8,338 nt of DNA from JANNSW01 sp031431235 (lineage in GTDB: Bacteria > Pseudomonadota > Alphaproteobacteria > Rhizobiales > Hyphomicrobiaceae): NCBI GenBank assembly GCA_031431235.1, contig JANPDA010000484.1:1-8338 (forward strand), in the 5' to 3' direction. The position numbers and the translations under genes are program-made. Position 1 is the first letter of the stretch. Each line of letters begins with the position of its first letter. Positions 5,465 to 8,338 of this stretch are shown here, piece by piece. The notes beneath the pieces were generated by a model. It had not been told where the DNA came from, did no database searches, and was given only the letters and a program-made list of their open reading frames with translations.

Positions 5465-8068
5465 CTATCCCGCACCCGCCGAAATTGCCCCTTGCAGCTC
5501 CGGCTTCCAGGCGTCGCTCTGGTCCTCGGGTTGCAGGATGATGCGGAAGTGCATCTCTTTGGGCTTCTTGGCGAGAAGTTCGATTTCGCCCACGTCCTTG
5601 CCGGTCTCGTAGGCGCGCTCAAGGATCGAGAACAGGCGTTCCTTCCACTTCGTGTCCGCTGAACCGGCGAGATGGTCGCCTTTGGTTTCGACGCTGAGAA
5701 GGCGCGCGACGCCGTGCTTGGTCTCCATCCACACCAGGAAGTCCGGATAGACCTTTCGCCGCAGCCAGCCTTGCAAGCCCCACTCGCGCCGAGCCGCGAC
5801 GCGGTGCCACCAATGCACGGCCTCTGCTTCGTCGAGGTAGATGGCCACGTCCTGCTCGAATCCGTTGAAGTCTTTCTCGAAGACGGGATCGAACAGCGAG
5901 AGCTGCACATCATCGCCCGTGAAGTGGCGCTTGAGCTTCTTCTCGTTCTTCGAGACCCGCACCGTTAGTTCGTGCGGCACCGGCCAATTCAGGTCGTCAA
6001 GCGGCGGGCCGACGAGCTTGAAGTGTATGGTTCCGTCCTCGACCTTGCGCTTGAACAGCGCCTCGGCTTGGGCTTCGACTTGGGTGCGAAGGTCGTTGCG
6101 AACGTGGTCGACGAGGCCGACGCGGCAACGCGCGATCTGCTTTTCCTCAAAACGCTTGCTCAGCACCTTCAAGGTATCATCGATGATGCGCGCTCCCTGC
6201 CAGGGGTTAGGCACCACATCGAGCAATTGGCGGATCATATGCGGGCGGTCGATGCGGTCGGTATCGATGGTTACCGTTTCGGTGTCTCCCGCCGAGAGAC
6301 CAAATGACTGGCCTTTGGAGAGATCAATCAGCGACGTGTAGCGCTTGGAGGGGTCAAAATCGCCAAGCGCCACGGTCTTCGCCGCCGAATAGGTCAGCGC
6401 TTTCCAGTCGAGCTCGCCGAGAATATCGCGGTCGTAATCCAGCTCGCGGTATTGGCGGCGCTTGCCCTTATGCAGAACCTTGGGAACGAGAATTTTCGCG
6501 CCTCGATGCTTCTCTCGGCGCTTCACGACGATTTCCTTGAGTTCGTCGCCGCCGTCATAGGGCTGAACTTGATCGAGGAGGTCGCTGAGGCCTTCTTCCT
6601 CCAGCCCCTTTTTGATGTTGTCGAGCGCGTCCTTGACGCCCAAGCCCCGGCAATAAACGTAGGCATTATCGAGGCACTCGACGCCGGTCCTCTGGGCGTA
6701 GGGCTGGCGCAGAACACGGCCAACCATCTGCGTCAAAGCGGTGTTGGCCGTGGTGTTGGAGAGGATCGCGAGTGAATAGGCGAACGGGCAATCCCAACCT
6801 TCGCGCAGCGCATCTTTGGTGATGACGACGCGGACAGGACATAGCTCTGAGAGAAGATCCTCGCCCTTTAGTTCCTTGATATGGGCGGTCTGGCGGCGAA
6901 CCGACTCGGGCGTGAAACCGAGCTGTTGCGTCAAGTACTCGAACACATCCTCGGAGTGTACCCCGCCCTTGTCGCGCTGATCGTTGCCTGTACGGTCGAC
7001 ACGCACCAGAAGAATAGGACGGATATAGTAGCCCGCTTTGGTCTGATGCTTCGCTGCATCCGTTTGCAGCGTGTTCAGCCCGTCGACGGCGTCACTCAGG
7101 ACGCGCTCCCACGACTCGTTGGGGAAGCTCATGAGCTGCAGCGGCAGCTTGATCATTTCTTCGTCTTTGAGTTCCCGGCCAGAGACATTGACGAGAATGT
7201 TGGAGCGAGCGGCATTCGGTGTGGCGGACAGTTCCAAAAGAAAGCGCGGATTCATGCCGGCGAGTGTGTCGCGCGCAATGTCGGAATAGGCCCGATGCCC
7301 TTCATCCATCACAATGACGGGACGCACAAGGCGCAGCACGTTGCCGAGGCTCTGCTTGATGGAGGCTGGCTTTACGCCCGCGATTGCGCTCTCGGCGATG
7401 TCGTTGATGTCGAGGTTCGGCACCTCAGCCTTGAGCTTGTTGAGCGCCGGGAAATCATCACTCTGCGGGAAGAATGATCCGTAGTTGCCGTTGTCGCGGA
7501 AAACCTTGAGCTGAACTTTCGTTTCGCGCGCCGCTGCGGGCAACATCAAGAGCAACACGCAAAGCCGGTCGCGCACGTCCTCCGCTGTAAAGGCATCGAG
7601 CTTCTCTATGAGCTTGACGCGGCCGCCAGAGGTGCGCTCCAGCACCTGGCGATAAGGATGGCCCCGATCCCATAGCTGCTTCTTCGTCTGATCGTAGATG
7701 GCGGCGGAAGGCACGATCCAGATCACCAGTCCCGTCCGCTGGCGGAAATGATCGGTCGCGATGCGCTCGACGGCATGTGTGGCGAGCAATGTCTTGCCGC
7801 CGCCGGTCGGCACCTTGAAGCAGACGTGCGGAATGGACTGCCCCATACCATCGGTCAGAGTGTGCCATGAACCGACTTGTGCGGGCACAAGAGACGCTTC
7901 GCGCGCCTCCTTCCATGCGGCCGAAATCGGATCGGGAAGCTCGATGCTAGCGCCAGCGGCCTTCAAGGTTTCAACAGCTTTGCGGTTCTTATCGACTGCG
8001 CCGGAAAGCAGTTTGAGATATGCCGACAGCGTGTCGAGAACGTCCTCCTGGTAGCCCTTAAGCTTCAT
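5465..8068 (-). CDS. res: Type III restriction enzyme Res subunit (helicase-nuclease)
   Basis: This encodes 867 residues. With Mod it forms a type III restriction enzyme that uses ATP to communicate between two unmethylated sites and cuts nearby. The N-terminal two thirds is an SF2 helicase: Walker A PTGGGKT (87-93, K92), DExH box DEGH (255-258), motif III SAT (281-283), REGWD (422-426) and motif VI QMVGRVLR (447-454). The C-terminal part carries a PD-(D/E)XK nuclease: PD (775-776) and ETK (794-796) in YPDFLVW ... LLSVETKGDHL. All key residues are present, so it looks active. It is somewhat shorter than EcoP1I/EcoP15I Res (about 970). The start ATG lies inside the end of mod (11-bp overlap) with GGGGGA eight bases upstream, consistent with translational coupling. 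Sampled stretches are near 50% GC, unlike the genes to the left. Confidence 0.92.
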   Translation of the reverse strand: MKLKGYQEDVLDTLSAYLKLLSGAVDKNRKAVETLKAAGASIELPDPISAAWKEAREASLVPAQVGSWHTLTDGMGQSIPHVCFKVPTGGGKTLLATHAVERIATDHFRQRTGLVIWIVPSAAIYDQTKKQLWDRGHPYRQVLERTSGGRVKLIEKLDAFTAEDVRDRLCVLLLMLPAAARETKVQLKVFRDNGNYGSFFPQSDDFPALNKLKAEVPNLDINDIAESAIAGVKPASIKQSLGNVLRLVRPVIVMDEGHRAYSDIARDTLAGMNPRFLLELSATPNAARSNILVNVSGRELKDEEMIKLPLQLMSFPNESWERVLSDAVDGLNTLQTDAAKHQTKAGYYIRPILLVRVDRTGNDQRDKGGVHSEDVFEYLTQQLGFTPESVRRQTAHIKELKGEDLLSELCPVRVVITKDALREGWDCPFAYSLAILSNTTANTALTQMVGRVLRQPYAQRTGVECLDNAYVYCRGLGVKDALDNIKKGLEEEGLSDLLDQVQPYDGGDELKEIVVKRREKHRGAKILVPKVLHKGKRRQYRELDYDRDILGELDWKALTYSAAKTVALGDFDPSKRYTSLIDLSKGQSFGLSAGDTETVTIDTDRIDRPHMIRQLLDVVPNPWQGARIIDDTLKVLSKRFEEKQIARCRVGLVDHVRNDLRTQVEAQAEALFKRKVEDGTIHFKLVGPPLDDLNWPVPHELTVRVSKNEKKLKRHFTGDDVQLSLFDPVFEKDFNGFEQDVAIYLDEAEAVHWWHRVAARREWGLQGWLRRKVYPDFLVWMETKHGVARLLSVETKGDHLAGSADTKWKERLFSILERAYETGKDVGEIELLAKKPKEMHFRIILQPEDQSDAWKPELQGAISAGAG

Positions 8069-8338
8069 TGGGACCGTCCCCCAGGATGCGGTGGATCGCG
8101 TAGGGAAGCTGGCAGAATGTCAACCCGAGCGACGAGAGATCCTTCTGGCTCATGAACTTCGCGGCGGCGTAGACGAGCACCGGCTTGCCCTCCGCGCACT
8201 TCGCAATGCGTTCCGCCGTTCCCATGTCGAGCGCCGCCTTGTTGGAGCGCATGAACTCCACGTCAGCCTCATAGATGAGGTGGATTCGATAGCCGCCAGC
8301 CTCACCGACGAACCAATCCTTGCCGGGATTCTTAGGAG
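8058..8338 (-). CDS. mod: Type III DNA methyltransferase Mod subunit, C-terminal part
   Basis: The frame is open from the right edge of the window to TAA at 8058-8060, giving the last 92 residues; the start, catalytic motifs and target-recognition domain lie outside. The segment RIHLIYEADVEFMRSNKAA, later LVYAAAKFMSQKDL and GLTFCQLPYAIHRILGD match the end typical of type III Mod proteins, and the overlapping res gene downstream supports this. Mod methylates one strand of an asymmetric site (usually N6-adenine) and gives the complex its sequence specificity. An internal GTG at 8261 is not the start, because matching sequence continues upstream of it without a stop (WFVGEAGGYRI). Mod and Res are evidently one operon read leftward. 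Confidence 0.8.
   Translation of the reverse strand, partial: PKNPGKDWFVGEAGGYRIHLIYEADVEFMRSNKAALDMGTAERIAKCAEGKPVLVYAAAKFMSQKDLSSLGLTFCQLPYAIHRILGDGPNEA

Noticed and set aside
6881..7477. Plus-strand frame of 198 codons opposite res
   Set aside because: It lies wholly opposite conserved helicase sequence, has no motif of its own and no ribosome binding site that stands out.

Overview
The window looks like a chromosomal segment of a GC-rich alphaproteobacterium of the Hyphomicrobiales, probably close to Bradyrhizobium or Rhodopseudomonas. The basis is the high-GC third-position codon use in positions 305-5402, a DUF4170 protein (a family I know almost only from Alphaproteobacteria), and many short palindromic repeats between genes. 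Genus is an inference; there is no rRNA or tRNA here.

Positions 1-304 hold no convincing protein gene but are densely structured. Two palindromes share CCATTCATT arms, and two longer inverted repeats both start with CTAGTG. Between the first two lies a perfect Shine-Dalgarno sequence in front of a ten-codon reading frame. Next come a small single-pass membrane protein of unknown function (305-682, minus) and, divergently, an EamA/DMT-family ten-helix transporter (845-1816, plus). A 15-bp near-perfect direct repeat lies in their shared upstream region. A REP-like palindrome at 1966-1993 separates the transporter from a convergent gene of the L-2-amino-thiazoline-4-carboxylate hydrolase family (2027-3106, minus). 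That protein appears to be an internal duplication, with the key cysteines kept only in the second half.

Divergent from it is a likely two-gene operon: a DUF4170 protein (3283-3561) and, 29 bp on, a fused MsbA-type ABC exporter (3591-5402) that starts at GTG behind a strong ribosome binding site. Together they suggest a role in envelope lipid or export functions, but the substrate is not readable from sequence.

From 5465 to the right edge the strand and base composition change. A type III restriction-modification system runs leftward: the complete Res helicase-nuclease (5465-8068) and the last 92 codons of the Mod methyltransferase (8058-8338, cut by the window edge), overlapping by 11 bp. 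Sampled stretches of res are near 50% GC against about 72% in the ABC gene, so this is probably an acquired defence module placed just after the ABC gene.

No CRISPR array, transposase, integrase, tRNA or rRNA was found. The least ordinary items are the duplicated hydrolase-family protein and the palindrome cluster with its mini-ORF. I see no clear case for a wholly new multi-gene system.
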